A program made the translations under genes and the position numbers. Below, piece by piece: positions 1 through 11,145 of a stretch of 64,000 nucleotides of DNA. This stretch comes from Leuctra nigra (lineage: Eukaryota > Arthropoda > Insecta > Plecoptera > Leuctridae), in NCBI GenBank assembly GCA_934045905.1, contig OW203768.1, positions 25,945,060 through 26,009,059 of the forward strand. Reading direction: 5' to 3'. The notes below the pieces were generated by a model. That model saw only the letters and a list, made by a program, of their open reading frames with translations. It was not told where the DNA came from and made no database searches. Positions within the stretch are counted from its first letter, which is position 1, and every line of letters begins with the position of its first letter.

Positions 1-214
1 TTATTAGCTATTTAATTAGCATTTACTCACTTTCATAAATCTAAAAGTATCTTTTAAAATTCATATTTCTCTCAATATATTCCAAATAGGTTCACTCTCT
101 TTCAATTTATTATACAATTCATTTCCACTTTCCAATTATTTTCTATTTTTAGGTCATTATTATGATTGAATGAAATAAGAATCAGATTTGAGATCATCGA
201 CTCCATCAGGTTTG

Positions 215-645
215 TCTCAGTACATGGAGGAATTGAACAGCCTGTACTTTTCCTTCGAAGGCGCGAAGTTTGTACAGCAAGTCTTATGGAAATTCAGATT
301 GATTTTAATTCTAAGTAAGGCGTCTAGCAAGCCCATGGTAATCCTATTTCTAGGTTTGGTCTTGGTTTCATTCACGACCGAAAGTACTCTCTTAACTACT
401 GCATTACTCAGTGGTACACAAAGTTATTTCAGAGCAAACTCAGCTATCTCACAGAACACAAAAGTGCCACCGGCATCTCGAAAGTTTTTCGCTACAGTCC
501 AGAATCTGACGCAAACCTGTCGGGTCATCCAAGAAATGATCCGACCAAGACACGTCCAGCAATTTCCGCTACTGGAGCTCAACTTTCTCGAAGTCAGTGC
601 TACGGGAGGCTGGAGGAAGGTCGGCTCAACGGATATAAGCATCCT
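215..645 (-). pseudogene. hAT-type transposase, C-terminal dimerisation region (relic)
   Basis: Read on the minus strand, about 365-410 translates as PLSNAVVKRVLSVVNETK. Downstream come RNR.TMGLLDALLRIKINL, then a CC pair and RLFNSSMY near 225. This matches the C-terminal dimerisation block of hAT transposases, where an S.A..ER.FS-like core is followed by an RN.M segment. A stop interrupts it just upstream of the block, and the part nearer 420-640 is in a different frame, so it is broken. The long plus-strand frame over the same bases is a shadow. No terminal inverted repeats were found, and nothing was recognised in bases 1-214, which are AT-rich. Confidence 0.6.
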
Positions 646-1299
646 TAAGGGGTGATATTTTTTAGACTCCGTGCAATTTCATGTGCTCCAGTCGGCTCCC
701 CTTTCCCAGCTATCCAGGATCTCGCCCAGATGGTCGAATGTCCTGATTGGTGAATACAAGGCAATGTTCACTGCCAAGTTGGTCCTACTAAGTTAATGAC
801 TTATCATCAGGTTTTATGAATTACAAGAAATAATGTTTACAACAAATGCCGGTCAATACAAAACATTGACAAAATAAACAACAACATATAATGTTGTTGC
901 TTGCAGACTGAAGCGACTATTCCTAAAGAAGATACGAAACGTGGTCAATAAATCAATTATAAAAGATTGAGCAAAAATTGCATCATATATATATTTTAGT
1001 GTATTAGTGTATATTTGAAGTATATTTTCAGCTGTTTACTTCCATTTTGCAGAAAAAACTCGTAAAACACTTTTCTTCTCAGCACTGAAAAGTTCCAGGG
1101 CTACTTACGGGTGGTTCAAAGTCTCCCGCCAATATTTATTTCGGTATAACCACACTTACCTGGATGCTCTAATGCCCTATAAAAACGTAGAAATTCAAAG
1201 ATATTTAGTAGAAGTTATACCAACTTAAAAGATCGGAAATACGACGTCATTTTACTTGTGAGAGGGAAAAGATAACAGCTGATCAATCACCAGTGCGTC
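646..1299. other. Unassigned intergenic stretch
   Basis: AT-rich sequence without a convincing reading frame, RNA gene or repeat that I recognise. It separates the hAT relic from the P-like relic. Confidence 0.5.
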
Positions 1300-1757
1300 G
1301 ACCCTACCTCCGATTCAAAATCATTGCGCATATCATTTTCAATGTCTGCAATTGGCAAGCCAGTGGTCTTCAACATGTTTAAGAGCAAATACTCATATCA
1401 ATTTCCTGACTCAGTATTGACGTTCTTCTGGACGATGCCAGGATTCTTTCCTAGTATTAATACGCGAATCCTGTCGAGTGCATTGAGTGCAGTTGGATGA
1501 TCATTTAAACCGCCGCGTATTCTCAGTTGAGAAAACAAATATTCTAGAGCATCTTGATTGACGCGGTGAGTCAAGATGTACCTTCCTTTATATGCGGAGT
1601 TAACATCCTCACAAATACCTTTCATTGAATGAATTCCAATAAAAATGCCTTTCTGGAAAACCTGGAGGATTATTTTGTCATAATGCTTACTGCTTGCTTT
1701 ATACTGAAGGGCCCCAAGACATCTAGTGACTGGTTCGTAGCCTTGGTATGACCACAA
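1300..1757 (-). pseudogene. P-element/THAP9-like transposase C-terminal fragment
   Basis: The minus-strand frame carries GIFIGIHSMKGICEDVNSAY, then YILTHRVNQDALEYLFSQLR and GGLNDHP...RIRVLILGKN. This follows the C-terminal domain of P-element and THAP9 transposases, which has the pattern YILT.+.NQD.LE..F...R..GG..DHP followed by a basic RLR helix. The frame can be followed past the last stop to about 1300 as LLNMLKTTGLPIADIENDM. The N-terminal THAP finger and the catalytic core are absent. It lies directly against a hAT-like fragment, so it is a relic rather than a gene. Confidence 0.65.
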
Positions 1758-1902
1758 GATAAATGTGTTGCTATATCAGAATCTGGGAAACATGAAACCA
1801 TAGGTTTGGCAAATGTTCCATTAATCTAAAAGGTAGGTAGTGCTCTGCCAGGATCATTGATAACTTTAGTTCTGCTTCTTTTGCCAGTTTCTTTGTAGAT
1901 GC
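1740..1902 (-). pseudogene. hAT-like transposase N-terminal fragment
   Basis: On the minus strand the bases read KLAKEAELKLSMILAEHYLP followed by FRLMEHLPNL. After a frame change comes FPDSDIATHLSCGHTKA. This resembles the segment of insect hAT-type proteins reading AE.K...FLAEHN.PF...DHL...L...FPDS.IA. It is about 50 codons, frameshifted, and abuts the P-like fragment, so two unrelated transposon relics are joined here. Confidence 0.45.
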
Positions 1903-1950
1903 TCGTTTTTATCAGGCAAAATCATTTCTTCAACGTCAGGAGTGTCATTA

Positions 1951-2200
1951 ATTCATATACCAACGTAGTTGTATATATAAACCACCTTAAATTGGTGACA
2001 TTTAAGTACTTTATTCACGGACATTGTCTTGAAATATCATTGAAATTTAATGTAGGTGTAGAAATGATTATTAAAGCTACGATTGTGTTTACATTTGAAG
2101 CGACAAGACAGCGAGACAGATTTTAACTTGTTCGCGACTCGTGTAGTGATAAGAACTGGAATCGTGGTTTACTATTTACATCTAGGTATTATTTTGCAAT
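1951..2200. repeat. Dispersed repeat R1, copy 1
   Basis: About 250 bp beginning AATTCATATACCAACGTAGT is repeated in the same orientation at 61998-62245 with scattered substitutions and small indels. Both copies share the blocks TTAAATTGGTGACATTTAAG, CGACAAGACAGCGAG and GAACTGGAATCGTGGTT. It has no recognised coding content. The family is unknown to me. Confidence 0.75.
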
Positions 2201-2261
2201 GGCGTTGTAGGAGGAGAAAAATAAAATGTTGGGTAGGTTTTTATTCGAATGAAATGCATTT

Positions 2262-2661
2262 CCCCACCGACGGCTGCCATCTTATCGCGGTGGTAAGGTT
2301 TGTGTTGGCCAATGATCCACTGCAGATAGGCCGGCGAGCATATGCTCATGTGTAAGGGCTTCCCATGCCGGACAGGTCAGTGGTGAGGTCTACACAAAGA
2401 GTAGCCAGGGTCGACCTACCCATATCCTTCCTTGAATTTGCGGTCCCCTCGGGCCGGCCTTCCCCCTCGAGATGGTGATCCTCCTGAAATCGGGTTCCGC
2501 CGGCCCTAATCCTCACACCCCCCGGTCCGTCACCACTCCGGCCTGGCCTTCCCACCAGTGCTGGACTCCCCCGGATCGGGCCCGTTAGGTCGAACCCTCC
2601 CTATGTCCTCCACTTATATTCAACAAAGTTAAACCAAAGAATTAATGTGCGCAATATAACC
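2262..2661 (+). mobile_element. SINE copy 1 (3'-truncated)
   Basis: It starts CCCCACCGACGGCTGCCATC and contains the family landmarks: GGCCGGCGAGCATATGCTCA, a CCGGACAGGTCAGTGGTGAG segment, and a GGTGATCC..CTGAAATCGGGTT segment. It ends at GTGCGCAATATAACC, so it lacks the terminal TCGTCGTTGACGCGCCGTTAAACC stem-loop seen in the other copies. The head differs from its siblings (GGTAAGG in place of GGTGGGG; GCAGAT in place of GCAGCT), so the ribozyme-like fold is eroded. I found no clear target duplication. It is probably the oldest SINE in the window. Confidence 0.8.
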
Positions 2662-4205
2662 ACATTAATTCTGATTTTACATCTGAGAAAAAAACTCTGC
2701 CAAAGAAAATACTGTCAAAAACTGTTAGATACATTGAATTCTGCATATTTTTCCCTCAAAACAATTATTTCGCTAACAAATATGAAGACAGCGAAGATTG
2801 TCTACCATGCAAATTCATGGTTTTCACGTGACGTCACGGCAGTCGTCTCGGCCGCATTTCCCCTACTTTACCCCTCCTGAGTATACAGGAGTCCCTGTTG
2901 TAGCTAGTGTAGCATTGTCAACAATCGCTTTTAGGTGGCTCAGTTAATCGGGCAGAGTCTCAGATCTTAATAATTTTTTGTCTACTTATTGATAATCACG
3001 TTATACACAATCCTTGAAAAAATTGAACAATTCTCGTGTCTTGTTTCTGAGATAAATTGAGTTTTCTTCCCCATATTATCTTATGGCATTGGCAGCCACG
3101 TAGAATCGTGTCACATTTATACTAATAATGTAGATCTGATTTGTATGTATTCCCAACTTTGAACAAAAAACTTATTTTCTGATAGATAGTTGGAACTTCT
3201 ATTAGGAAAGAAATGAAAACAATTCCAACGTGTGCTATTTTAGAAGTTATAAACCAAAAACGAAATGATTTCCCTATACCTCCTGTGTTACAGTTTCTTT
3301 CATTCTCCGAAGGCAATAAATTGAAACCTCGCTCTAAGACAGGAGTTGCAAGTTTAATCACATGTAATGATTCTTTTATACTTAAATATAGAGGTCACCA
3401 CTGACCCCAGAGGGAAAATCTCGAATGATATCATAGCCAAATATTTTTTAAATGTCCTAATGAACAACTCCACCAAATTTCAAGCTTGATTCCGAAAATG
3501 CTCAATTATTCCTCTTAGCCGCTCTACTAGGTATATGCATTTATTTTATATTTTTGCCCTAGAAGTTATAAAAGCTACGGCAATGCTGACATAGAAAATT
3601 TTTCACTGGTTTTCTGTCGTCTTCTATTACGGCTGTTGAAATCTAACGTGTCAAATGATTTCCAAATTGAATATTTATTATGACTTGAATGCTTTTTTAT
3701 TTCACTTTTTAATACACAAATAAGTTATTTTAGTTTCTTCTTCTTTAAACTTGAACGACTACGCTTTAATTTAAATATTTAACATGAAGAATTCATGTCA
3801 AACTCTTGGTGACTCTAGATTTCACATGCATTTTTACGGCAGGCAAGTGCTACTTGTATACCCAAAATGGCGGCGTGACTGAAATACCTGGCCGTGGAGG
3901 GGCGGAAGTGGGGCTCGTGAAAACCATGAATTGCGAGTCCCACATAAGGTATGGAATATGATTTTAGGGTAACTCAACCAATGCAAATACAATCTTTACA
4001 GTGCAGAGGAAGGCAATACGAGCGCCGTTTGGAGTATAAAAGCACTTTTTCGTACAAACAAACAGATTGTAAAATCACTTTATAAAATACAAAATTCTAA
4101 CTTCCCCAGCGTATACATCTTAGAATCTCTCCCAGCGACTAAACTAAAAAAATATGTTACACGAAACATGTTTGTTTTGTTGGCATAAAAGCACAGGAAT
4201 CACAC
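2662..4205. other. AT-rich stretch bounded by an inverted pair
   Basis: No gene was recognised. The word AATTCATGGTTTTCACG occurs at about 2811-2828 and again in reverse complement at about 3914-3931. That pair of ends is 1.1 kb apart and could be the termini of a nonautonomous DNA element. Short open frames here look like chance. Confidence 0.35.
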
Positions 4206-4405
4206 AGGAAATTGAGTGTCATCATGAATTGCATTCGACCTTAGGGTGCGGCGCAAAGCAGGTCGGATTCTGTCCAAGAGGTCCAGAAATAGAGCCCTGC
4301 TGAGTCTTGTAGTTTGGTAAAGCTGGAAGTCGCTAAACGCAGCAACCCTTATTCTTCGCAGCTCTGTAGCATCATGCCATCGCTGCTGCAGCTCCAGCCA
4401 TCTGA
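4206..4405 (-). pseudogene. Harbinger-like transposase exon
   Basis: On the minus strand an open stretch of about 66 codons reads RWLELQQRWHDATELRRIRV and continues into a RLSRALFLDLLDRIRPALRR segment. That resembles the N-terminal helical region of Harbinger (HARBI1-type) transposases, where FR..FRLSR..F..LL..I.P precedes the DDE core. It is preceded by a good acceptor (TTATTTTGCAG, AG at 4407-4406) and runs to a possible donor (CCT|GTGTGA). No DDE core was found nearby. Family assignment is by pattern only. Confidence 0.45.
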
Positions 4406-4794
4406 CTGCAAAATAATTGAACGAAAATGTATTATAATAACATCAGTTAGCCAATATTACAATATTTGCAATTACAAATGATTGCAAAGTCCTTACTTTA
4501 TGGAATAGGTATCCAAGAAGAAACCAAACAATACAAAGATAGGTTAAGTTTCATAATTTTGTGTTTATGTCATCGATTTACTACTTCATTAGTACTTAAA
4601 AACTGTTAAAACATATTTTATACCTGCTCACATTCACTGAAATTATACTGTTACGCATAATACTGAAACTGAAAATCAGAACACTTTATAATCATCTAAA
4701 AATCAAATATAAACATTGACAAGTGAAATCTCAAAGTTAAATCCAATATATCTGCCGTGCCCTTTGCCACGGTTAGTGAATGTTAGATAACGCT

Positions 4795-4930
4795 TGAAAA
4801 GGTAGCCGGTGTAAGCAGTGTCTGTGTTCCTCTACCTCGATGTGCACTGATTCGGTCGTTCCTATAGACGTTGAAGCCTTGTAGAGCGAGTTTGTCTGAT
4901 GGTGAGACGTGTTTCGGAGATGACCCCCCC
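4795..4930 (-). pseudogene. Non-LTR retrotransposon endonuclease fragment
   Basis: On the minus strand SPSDKLALQGFNVYRNDR is followed by HRGRGT. In the neighbouring frame just upstream is ISETRL. Together this is the start of an APE-type LINE endonuclease (ETHL.P.....GF.VYR.DR....GGG). The fragment is cut off at a run of 22 C residues (4924-4945, plus strand). Nothing of the RT follows. Confidence 0.5.
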
Positions 4931-4945
4931 CCCCCCCCCCCCCCC
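4924..4945. repeat. Homopolymer C22
   Basis: Twenty-two consecutive C residues on the plus strand. An adjacent perfect hairpin at about 4951-4974 has AAGATGAT and ATCATCTT arms. A C-run is also the 5' start of the LINE/SINE family in this window, but no other part of that family is present here. Confidence 0.9.
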
Positions 4946-4984
4946 GAATCAAGATGATGAAAGAAAATCATCTTCTTCTCCGGA

Positions 4985-5560
4985 GTGACTTCTCCCATCG
5001 AGGTATCTAATTAATATACTAGGAAAACGCTCTGAGTATCGCGTTGATGAGCGAGCACGGATACGCGCAACACCTCGAACCGAAATTCTGTCTATCGAAA
5101 ATGTCCTTAAAATCTCCAACAATTCCTAAAATATCGGTCCCAATAACCATGCAAAGTTTTAAGTTGATCGATTGAACCTTTACGATTGAACGATTCCTTT
5201 TTAATTTCTAAAAATCACAGGATCTCGTTCAAAAAATATACCTCTAACAACCTTGAACTGAAAATTCGAAGATGCCGTGAAATGTGAAATTCGAGAAATA
5301 TGACAGCCAACACGCAAAATGTCCGTAAACTGTCATTAACTTTTGAATTTAAACACAGATTAGTCTGAAAATTGTCAAAAATACAGATAATGTTGGACCC
5401 AATGACCATGCAAAGTTTTAAGTTGATCGGTCAAACGGTTCTGGTTTAAAATTCAAAAAGCACATGAAATATTTTTTTAAATTTTAACCAATGGGAGGAT
5501 TTGGCTGAAAATTTGTAAAATAACAGGCAATGTTGTTCTTAATGACCATGCAAAATATGA
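4985..5560. repeat. Dispersed repeat R2 with internal repeats
   Basis: GGAAAACGCTCTGAGTATCG and GCGTTGATGAGCGAGCAC at about 5020-5060 recur at about 25195-25235. A second motif, AATGACCATGCAAAGTTTTA then AGTTGATCG, occurs three times here (near 5143, 5400 and 5540), and a relative lies near 24630. The short minus-strand frame at 5215-5409 is within the repeat and is not credible as a gene. Confidence 0.6.
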
Positions 5561-7507
5561 GTTTGATCAAATGTATCGAAGACCATTTTCATTTTTCAAC
5601 CTCTCAGGAGATATTTATTTAAATTTTAACCAATTAAAGGATTTAAAAAAATATTGGGGTCTGCAAACAGAGAAGGTCGTCTCTACATATGTGCAAACTT
5701 TCAGATCGATCGGTGAAACGGTGCGACTACCATTGCTCCAGATAGCAGCAAAAACAAAAAAAAAAAAACAGAGGTCCGTGTCAAAAGAGTCAAAAGGAGA
5801 CGCTCGCTTTGCTCGCTCAATGAAATCAAGTATGTTTTCGGAACCATTGAATTAAATAGCGGTCTTTATTGCGATTTTGTTCCGTTATATGTGCTGTTGG
5901 CCCTGAAAAGGACCGTTAGTGACATTTCGAAGACTTACCGAACCAACAGATGGATTTTCAACGAAGTATAAATAGTCCCTTGGCTCTTCCGGTAAATTAT
6001 CAATTTGAGGGAGACGCTCCAAATGGGAGACGCTCGCTTTTCTCCAAAGTAATAGATCAATTAATTTGATATGGATCTTAAATGCCATAGCCTGTCGAAC
6101 AGCCGCACCGACGGGCTCCGTGGTCTCTAGCCCCAAATGGGGACGATAATTTGAAATAACTCCCGGGTCAAAAGCTTCGGCCTGTTGTGGTGCGTATACT
6201 TTAACATTGCCTCCTTTTTGGCGTTGCTGTTAATAAACACGTCTGTTCCTGGCACCAGCTCAGTCTGAAATATCAATCAAAGTTTAATTAATTTTAATTA
6301 AAATGATTTCATCGACTGAAAAATGTCAGCAACAACAGTAACGAATGGTACGGGTATTTCACGATTGGGCAATGGTTGAGGAATTGGTCCTCAGAGCGTG
6401 TGCCAGATCACTGTCCCTGTTTACACCTCATCACTTACCCTTCCGTTGACTCAAACATCAACAAATAGAAATCAGTCGCAACGTCAACTGCTTAAGTCTA
6501 CTAACACATGAGGTCGCTGTTTTTCCTGCAGTATGTCTCCGCCTACGTCAACCTCCTCCACGCCATCTTGTGCGATGATGACGTCACCGATGTACCACGT
6601 GATCCTGGCTAGAGGGATGCTTGGTACTGCGCAGGCACATCACCCACTCTGTACTTCTTCATGTCAATCTTCAATTCTTTCGTAACTGGTAATGTGATAT
6701 GGAATCGTAAGCTTAAGCGAAGTCCACCCACGCCGAATAGTGTCTACTTCTTTTTTTCTTCGCTACTCTCGTGGATGAAATTGCGCGAAGATCAGGCGGC
6801 TGACGGAGTGGTAAGAACGTATACGTAAAAACAGGTATGAAAAGGATGAATACATTTTAATAAAAATCAAGAGAAAAGTATATAAAATATAATATATACA
6901 TCAAATATAAGAACTGAAGTTACTTTGCTGATGGTGAAAAATCCAAGCATGAACTAAAGGAAACGAAGAATAAAACTGATCAAATATCAAGAGCATAGGT
7001 TACGAACCAAAGGCAAACTGAATGCCCCCCAGAATGGCATCTAGGTTGGAGGGGTGGCAGGCTCGTAACATTGATTTAACCTGATATTTTAGCATCACTT
7101 GATTACAAAACTTAGGATCGCCGGGCGGAATCATATCCACGGTTGAGTTGATAGCCACCGAGGAGGTGGTGACACCCGGTTGAAGAATCTTGGAGGGTGG
7201 TGATGTTGAAGGACCAGAGTCTGGTTTCTGAGTTGTTGACGTCCACGGACGAGGTTTCATACTAAGAATAAAATTAAAAAAATTGTTTGAGAAACCAGGG
7301 GAAGTGAGCCGGCTAAGAAGAAGTATCACCTGGGCAATGGCTTAAAACAAGGAAAAGTAAATTATTGCAAGTGTTTAGATCAGAAAGAGTTCAAAAAAAG
7401 AAATAAAAAAGAAAACAACAAGGGATAGTTCAAATAAATACCTGAATGTAAAAGAAAACGCATCAAATATAAGAACTGAAGTTCCTTTGCTGTTACTTTG
7501 CTGTCTT
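5561..7507. other. Unassigned stretch
   Basis: No recognised gene. GGAGACGCTCG occurs at about 5797 and GGGAGACGCTCG at about 6025, and a related GGAGACGCTCG lies at 24862, so part of this is repeat R2 material. CATCAAATATAAGAACTGAAG occurs at about 6900 and again at about 7461 as a direct repeat about 560 bp apart. The minus frame at 7000-7329 is proline/serine-rich and unrecognised. CCCACTCTGTACTTCTTCATGTC near 6650 has a relative at about 22300. Confidence 0.4.
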
Positions 7508-7792
7508 ATTGTAGTCTCAGCGGCCTTTAGGGAGCGGCTTGGCGATTAATGATTTTAATTACAATGAGTTAACGAAAGTTTTGGTAACGTTTGCTGACCA
7601 CCACTTATTTTTACTATTAGAAAAATAAGAAAAGATAGAATTTGGAAAATAACCAAAAATGATAAATACCTTCTTTGAAGATTGTAGAGGCGGAGTGTGG
7701 TTTGTGAAAACGCACAAGTGCAGAAATCCTCTGGAATCGTATTTGTACTTGCAGCGATGATTTTAATATAATACTTTTCTTTGATATAAAAA
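7508..7792. repeat. Dispersed repeat R3, copy 1
   Basis: About 285 bp is repeated in the same orientation at 24256-24535. Shared blocks include CAGCGGCCTTTAG, CTGGAATCGT with TTTGTACTTGCAGCGA, GAATTTGGAAAATAACCAAA and AGGCGGAGTGTGGTTTGTGA. Divergence is moderate, with small indels. No coding content was recognised. Confidence 0.8.
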
Positions 7793-8499
7793 CTACAAGA
7801 TTTTTCTACAATCTATTTTCCATTCGATTCTAATAGTTGGTTAAGTAAGTGGAACATTTTCTTCCCTATTACACTTCTACTTAGGATTGTTCTTATTTTC
7901 TTTATTTAATTCCGGTCTCAGGATCTTTTCTTCTTCTTCCATTGGATAAACATCCAAGATGATCCAGCCCTTATAGTCTTTTTCCTGATCCGTAGTTACT
8001 CCATGGCTATTCAAGAAATCTTCTTATTCCTCTTGAGACGTGCCACACCAGATAGAATGGGATATTCATCACTAAGCTTTTCCCAGAATTTTAAAATATC
8101 GAAGGTCAATATTGACATGTCAATTGACCGTGACCCCAATCATATTATGATTTTTCAGATTCACATTACAATACCCTATTTTAGGCTGTACCAAGACTTT
8201 CACAGAATATTAAAAAAAATGCATTGAATATAAGTTGAGCTAGACATCTTAGAAATGAAATAAAGTAGGAATAAGGTCAACAAGGAAGCAATAAGGTCAA
8301 TCTGATATAATTTGAGATGTGCAATGAGCATGTGCGCTACAAAGCCAGTTTATTTCTGTATGAAATATCTAGGTAATCAACTATTATAATGCAGAGATCA
8401 ACAATTTAAGTTACAAATGAAGTGATGAGTTGTGATGTGTGTTACAAATGAGATGTCATGAGATCTAAGTATGGATCTAAGTGGATCTAGTATTGTGAT
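7793..8499. other. Unassigned stretch
   Basis: AT-rich. The short plus frame at 8003-8227 shows no recognisable domain, and I see nothing else to report. Confidence 0.45.
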
Positions 8500-8622
8500 T
8501 TTTGTATGAAACAATTCAAAACATTCTGGAATATGGAGAGGAACGTCGCACTTCTTGCATCTCCATGTCGTTTCCTTTCTCTTCCCGTGAGAAGTGCACA
8601 CATGACATTTTTCGATGGGTGT
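8500..8622 (-). pseudogene. piggyBac transposase C-terminal zinc-finger fragment
   Basis: On the minus strand: CHVCTSHGKRKETTWRCKKC, then DVPLHIPECFELFHTK. The spacing CxxC...KRKET...CxxC.V.L....CF..[FY]HT is that of the cysteine-rich C-terminal domain of piggyBac transposases. Only about 40 codons survive, and neither the DDD catalytic core nor TIRs were found. Confidence 0.6.
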
Positions 8623-9530
8623 ATTTTCTTAATTCCATCTAATTTCCTTCTTTCAGAATACATTTCCCAAAATTAAACAATTAAGTACTAGATACATAGT
8701 AGCTCATAGCTATCTGTACATATCTGGAAAGTTGCTAGAACATTGGTACGTAAAGAACGTTTTAAAAATATTCAAACATATTACTCTCTCTCTGGCAGGG
8801 TTGTCAACTTGATGGGTTGAGAATAGTTCACAGCAATGGGCTTATTAATCTGATCAAGTTAATGCTTAATAATGTTGGTCTTCAACTATTTTCAATAGAG
8901 ATAACATGCATAACAGATAACAGGTCCGCATTAATGATAATTATTTGGTATTCATATCGGAACTATGACTCCTACAACAAACTTGCTTCTTTATGGTATG
9001 ACACAATTACATAATCTTGGTTATTCTTGGTCGGTTTCTTGGTTGGTTAGTCTTGGTTGGAGCAAAAGGGTATTAGGTAATGTGAGGCAAGTAAGAATAA
9101 TAATCTATAAACACTACACTCAGCCAGGGCTGTGCTGTGACATGGTTTTGACGACTTTTCCATTCTTATTTGAAAGGTACTTGATTCTTATTTTAAAAAA
9201 TTGTCTTTCAGACCTGTTTTCAATATTTGTATTTATAATGAGAAATCCAGGTGAAGACGAGGCTCCATGTTGCCCGGCACACTAGTCTTCTTGATTGATG
9301 TTCCTCTATTGAGTTTTCTACAATTATAATTCATCATTCGTCCCTACACAATGATCGAGTTGTGGTTTTTGTCCGTGGAGAACAATTTGTCAGCCCGTAA
9401 CTTTTTATACCAGCCCATGAAAGGGTAAAGCGCAGTATACTTTCGCATTTCTTTCGCCAATGGTATTTGCCAAAAAGAAGATACTAAAATCTATGGTAGA
9501 TAACCAACGACTTGCATGATGTTGCTGCAA
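8623..9530. other. Unassigned stretch
   Basis: No gene, RNA or repeat recognised. The overlapping plus frames at 8817-9285 have no recognisable domain and are in low-complexity AT-rich sequence. Confidence 0.45.
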
Positions 9531-9840
9531 TAGCTCATCGGGCTCCACTGGCGTCTCGTACTCTGGTATCAGAATAGCATTTAAACTGCGTGCATCCCTG
9601 CATAATCGTACCGAATTGTATTTTTTCTTTACGACAACCTATTGGGTTAATATACGGTGAGGTTGCTTGCTCGATGATACCCCAATCCATCATACACTTC
9701 AACTGTTTCTCAACTGGCTCTTTATATGGAGACGGAACCGAATAGCTTTTGTTGAAGTTATATTTCACATCTTTTACCTTCAGCTTATGCTCATAATTCC
9801 TGATTAGTCCTGGCTTAGTTAAAAATATCTCTTTGTATTA
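9531..9840 (-). pseudogene. Ty3/gypsy reverse transcriptase, N-terminal fragment
   Basis: The minus-strand frame at 9768-9535 has PSPYKEPVEKQLKCMMDWGI then IEQATSPYINPI, the conserved start of Ty3/gypsy RT (EV..Q...ML..GII..S.SP+..P+). A frameshift follows. The next frame continues with KKK and then RLCRDAR.LN, the family's first catalytic-domain block. Sequence just upstream fits the preceding linker. No LTRs were seen. It is broken and short, so it is a relic. Confidence 0.7.
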
Positions 9841-10299
9841 TTCCCTTATCAATTCTTCTAGTTTTTCATTCTGTTCTGTGGCCAACTCAAAAACTCAATT
9901 TTTTATCGTCTCTGGCCTCTTCCGACTCGTATCTGCCTCACAAAAACCTTGCTCTGGACCACTGTGTCCTTCTTCTTCTTCTTCTTCTACTTGGTTAATC
10001 TCCATACATTATTGCGAGTAGACGAGTGGACACGACTAAGGAACTACCGAATCGTTGCGGAATCGTTGTTTCTCTCTTGCCACAAGAGATCATCTTCAGC
10101 TAATTGTCATCAACTCTCTTCATAATCCACGTCGGATTCGTCTAGTTCACGATTCCAAGACGTCTTGAGGGTTGACAGCTTTCCCTTGTCGGCCCCGCTG
10201 AGCCATTCGACAAGAACGTATTTGTGAGCTGAAGAAGAGCACATTCTGGAACAGAGTCGAGAGGCCATATACATTTTTTGTAGCAGAAATAAAAAATTA
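9841..10299. other. Unassigned stretch
   Basis: No recognised feature. It includes a short TTCTTC run near 9970-9990 and no credible frame. Confidence 0.45.
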
Positions 10300-10385
10300 C
10301 ATATGACGCAAGGTGGGATTTAACCCACGACCAAGATTCATAGATAGCATAGCTACATGTACGCTAGTACTAACAATTAACTTAC
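10300..10385 (-). repeat. Possible tRNA-like SINE remnant
   Basis: On the minus strand GTGGGTTAAATCCCAC is a T-arm-like stem-loop close to the box B consensus, though the usual TTC is mutated. A TAGTACTAGCG-like stretch sits upstream where box A would be. No clean cloverleaf can be drawn. It would be a decayed tRNA-derived repeat at best. Confidence 0.25.
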
Positions 10386-10569
10386 TTACTGTTACACTTA
10401 CGCACACTTGCCGGGGTAATAGAATAATATCTGACTCTGAGGGAGAAGAGAAGGCAACATGTTGTTCTCTACTTGATCTTGATATATTGCTGTGACTTTA
10501 CACCTGTCTTTAACAACTGGTGTCAATTCAAGGAATTTTTCAAATCTTCTTATTAAATGTACCTAATTT

Positions 10570-11024
10570 TCATGGCGAACAAATTTTGTATCCTGATAAA
10601 GTACTAAATACAATGGATAATCCTCGATTTTCAGTTTGTACGTTCCATCACCATAAGTACGACGTCCGAGTGATTATGGGTATTCATAAACCCTTTCTCA
10701 ACCAACATATGATAATTCCTCTTGCGAATCGGCTTATATAAATATATTTCTTCCGTATTTATTTTTGAGTCCTTTCAACTTATCCACAAGTATCATACCT
10801 AATGTTCTTTCCCCCTTTTTTAATATGCACTTCTTGTCCATCCAAGGGGAACAGCTGTTGTTGTCCTTGCATTGAAAACGGCCTTCAATGCAATTTTGAT
10901 AATTATAGTGATGTACAATTTTCAATTTTAAATTTGGGTAGCGCATAAAGAGACTAAACTTTTCACAAGAAAGGAATATCAGTCCCCCCATGAGACATGA
11001 TACTCTAAAATTCTGCCTGGGCAA
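10570..11024 (-). pseudogene. Possible MULE/ZSWIM-like transposase relic
   Basis: Minus-strand pieces in several frames include GDGTYKLKIEDYPLYLVLYQ (about 10600-10650), like the first-aspartate strand of MULE-type transposases (D.TYK....PLY.....D). Upstream are KADSQEEL and a cysteine-containing, lysine-rich block (10734-11024). The frames are interrupted by stops. The assignment rests on one motif and is weak. Confidence 0.25.
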
Positions 11025-11094
11025 TTCTAAATGTGAATTCCTTCCGTAACAGCCTATCAGACAGTTTATTTCACAATTTATATCGATGGCAGGT

Positions 11095-11145
11095 TAAACG
11101 ATAAACGCATCATGACTTCGCTGTCGACGCGCCATTAAATAACAT
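11095..11145 (+). repeat. Possible LINE/SINE 3'-end remnant
   Basis: GTCGACGCGCCATTAAATAA resembles the conserved 3' stem-loop of the LINE/SINE family (GTTGACGCGCCATTAAACC). No body sequence is recognisable upstream. Confidence 0.4.

Noticed and set aside
188..655. 155-codon plus-strand ORF
   Set aside because: The minus strand over the same bases matches a hAT dimerisation region, and the plus frame shows no domain, so it is a shadow.
4783..4998. Glycine-rich minus ORF
   Set aside because: The glycine run is the translated C22 homopolymer. Only the downstream endonuclease-like piece has meaning.
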